Origin: Gemmatimonadota bacterium
GTDB lineage: Bacteria > Gemmatimonadota > Gemmatimonadetes > Gemmatimonadales > GWC2-71-9
Direction of reading: 5' to 3'
Assembly: GCA_029859185.1 (NCBI GenBank)
Contig: JAOUDR010000222.1
Coordinates: 1-5,621 of the forward strand
DNA: 5,621 nucleotides
Position 1 is the first letter of the stretch, and each line of letters begins with the position of its first letter. Shown here piece by piece: positions 4,584 to 5,621 of this stretch. Both the position numbers and the translations under genes were made by a program. A model generated the notes under the pieces. It was not told the DNA's origin, did no database searches, and was given only the letters and a program-made list of their open reading frames with translations.

Positions 4584-5480
4584 ATGCGAACGATCATGAT
4601 GGTGGTTGCCGGCGCCCTGCTCGCGTCGCCCTTGTCGGCGCAGGATCTCGAGCCGCGCTTCCTGTCGCCATCGCCGGTGGGCATGAGCTTCGGCCTGCTG
4701 GGGTATGGGTATTCCATCGGCAACGTGGTACTCGATCAGGCCCTGCCGCTCGAGGGCATCGAAGCGCGCGTCCACAGCGTCTCGGCGGCCTACGCGCGGT
4801 CCATCGGCCTCCTCGGGCGCTCCGGCCAGATCACCGCCGTGCTCCCGCTCGCGACGAGCACCTGGAGCGGGGAATTGGCGGGCGTCGATACCAGCACGAC
4901 CCGGACGGGGTTTGGGGACCCCCTGGTGGCGCTGGCGGTGAACGTGGTGGGAGCGCCGGCGCTGGGCCGGGCGGAGTACGGCACCTACCGACCGCGCACC
5001 CTCATCGGGGTGGCGCTCAAGCTGCGGGTGCCGGTGGGACAGTACGACCGCACGAAGTTCTTCAACCTCGGCGGCCATCGCTGGACGGTCAGTCCGCGGC
5101 TGGGTGTGGCGCAGTACTTCGGGCGGTTGACGGTCGAAGGCTACGCCAGCGCGTGGTTCTTCGCTACGAACGCCGACTTCTACGGCGGGAGCACCGTCGC
5201 CCAGGCGCCCATCGTCGCGTTCCAGCTTCACGCCAGCTACACGATCCGCCGCGGCCTGTGGGGTGCCGTGTCATTCGGCCAGTCGATCGGGGGCAGCCTC
5301 ACGGTCGACGGCGTGGACGGTGACAACGCCCAGTCCAACAATCGCTTCGGGGCCACGCTGGCAATCCCGGTCTCGGCGGCCCACGCGCTGAAACTGGCCT
5401 ATTCCTCGGGGATCTCGACGCGCGCCGGTGCCGATTTCGACACGTTCGTCGTGGCCTGGCAGTACCGGTGGGGTGGGTGA
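4584..5480 (+). CDS. Outer-membrane beta-barrel transporter, Phenol_MetA_deg-like
   Basis: A 298-residue protein. Residues 1-19 form a Sec signal peptide (MRTIMMVVAGALLASPLSA, cut before QD). The mature part alternates hydrophobic and polar residues as in a beta-barrel. It carries landmarks of the family named after the MetA pathway of phenol degradation: GFGDPLVAL (109-117), ALKLRVPVGQYD (144-155), NLGGHRWTVSPRLGVAQ (161-177), AWFFATNADFYGG (190-202), HASYTIRRGLWGAVSF (216-231), NNRFGATLAIPV (252-263), HALKLAYSSGISTRAGADFDT (267-287) and a final VAWQYRW. Members are annotated as outer-membrane transporters; the substrate is not established and no phenol-pathway gene is nearby. The frame is open back to 4416, but those 56 residues are Arg-rich and precede the signal peptide, so they are rejected. 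Translation signals are weak: AGGA at 4568-4571 is 12 bases from the ATG. The ATG at 4596 would leave the peptide without its N-terminal Arg. Confidence 0.85.
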   Translation: MRTIMMVVAGALLASPLSAQDLEPRFLSPSPVGMSFGLLGYGYSIGNVVLDQALPLEGIEARVHSVSAAYARSIGLLGRSGQITAVLPLATSTWSGELAGVDTSTTRTGFGDPLVALAVNVVGAPALGRAEYGTYRPRTLIGVALKLRVPVGQYDRTKFFNLGGHRWTVSPRLGVAQYFGRLTVEGYASAWFFATNADFYGGSTVAQAPIVAFQLHASYTIRRGLWGAVSFGQSIGGSLTVDGVDGDNAQSNNRFGATLAIPVSAAHALKLAYSSGISTRAGADFDTFVVAWQYRWGG

Positions 5481-5547
5481 GGCGGCGCGCCGTGTCCCCG
5501 TCGGTGGCTGCCCGCACGGTGGCGGACCCGCGTTGGGGATCATCCAG

Positions 5548-5563
5548 CGGTGCGCCCGCACCG
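5548..5563 (+). other. Small hairpin downstream of the beta-barrel gene
   Basis: CGGTGC and GCACCG form a perfect 6-bp stem around GCCC, about 70 bases after the stop codon. It is a weak terminator candidate. The gap from 5481 to 5608 otherwise shows only GC-rich sequence with no recognisable gene. Confidence 0.25.
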
Positions 5564-5608
5564 TGTCCGGATGGCGCCCGGCACCTTCATCCTGGGAGAT
5601 GGTGATCA

Positions 5609-5621
5609 ATGCGTCAGATGC
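5609..5621 (+). CDS. Possible start of the next gene, cut by the window end
   Basis: The ATG at 5609 is preceded by GGGAG (5594-5598), at a usable but long spacing. Only four codons (MRQM) are visible, so the product cannot be named. The ATG at 5599 and the GTG at 5602 are in another frame and lie too close to the GGGAG. Confidence 0.3.

Noticed and set aside
3471..5231. 586-codon open frame on the - strand across several genes
   Set aside because: It spans two real + strand genes and the hairpin-containing gaps, has low-complexity Arg-rich composition and no family signature; it is a GC-driven shadow.

Overview
The window is GC-rich DNA from an unidentified bacterium. Several features point to a Gram-negative (diderm) host: a predicted lipoprotein, two proteins with Sec signal peptides cut just before or after a Gln-Asp pair, and an outer-membrane beta-barrel of the MetA/phenol-degradation type. 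The style (high GC, signal peptides ending in Ala-Gln, many co-directional genes of poorly known families) resembles Gemmatimonadota or Acidobacteriota soil genomes. That placement is an impression, not a demonstration. All supported genes lie on the + strand.

Layout. (1) 1-687: 3' part of a DUF1028 gene (Ntn-hydrolase-fold family of unknown function), cut by the window edge. (2) 688-857: intergenic, including the least GC-rich patch of the window, with one probable upstream promoter and one very strong promoter-operator. (3) 858-1538: a TetR/AcrR-type regulator. Its promoter (TTGACA-17-TAGTAT) is embedded in a near-perfect 34-bp inverted repeat that also covers its start codon, so it is very probably autoregulated and possibly leaderless. 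(4) 1655-3181: a DUF1254/DUF1214 two-domain lipoprotein, about 100 bases downstream and probably at least partly co-transcribed with the regulator. (5) 3182-3656: a small gene graveyard. It holds an 18-bp perfect hairpin, the C-terminal end of an otherwise missing arylsulfatase, and the last ~21 codons of a second, diverged copy of the DUF1254/DUF1214 gene. (6) 3762-4331: a secreted glycine-zipper protein with two conserved cysteines. (7) 4332-4583: non-coding, with two hairpins. (8) 4584-5480: an outer-membrane beta-barrel 'transporter' of the Phenol_MetA_deg family. (9) 5481-5621: intergenic, ending in what may be the first four codons of another gene.

How the parts may work together (inference): the TetR-like protein most plausibly controls itself and the DUF1254/DUF1214 lipoprotein. 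The remnants suggest the locus once held a longer DUF1254-arylsulfatase-DUF1254 arrangement that has decayed by deletion. The glycine-zipper and beta-barrel genes are separate envelope genes with their own terminator-like structures. I see no CRISPR array, tRNA, rRNA, transposase or clear new defence system. The most distinctive signals are the double palindrome wrapped around the regulator promoter and the decayed paralog/arylsulfatase segment.
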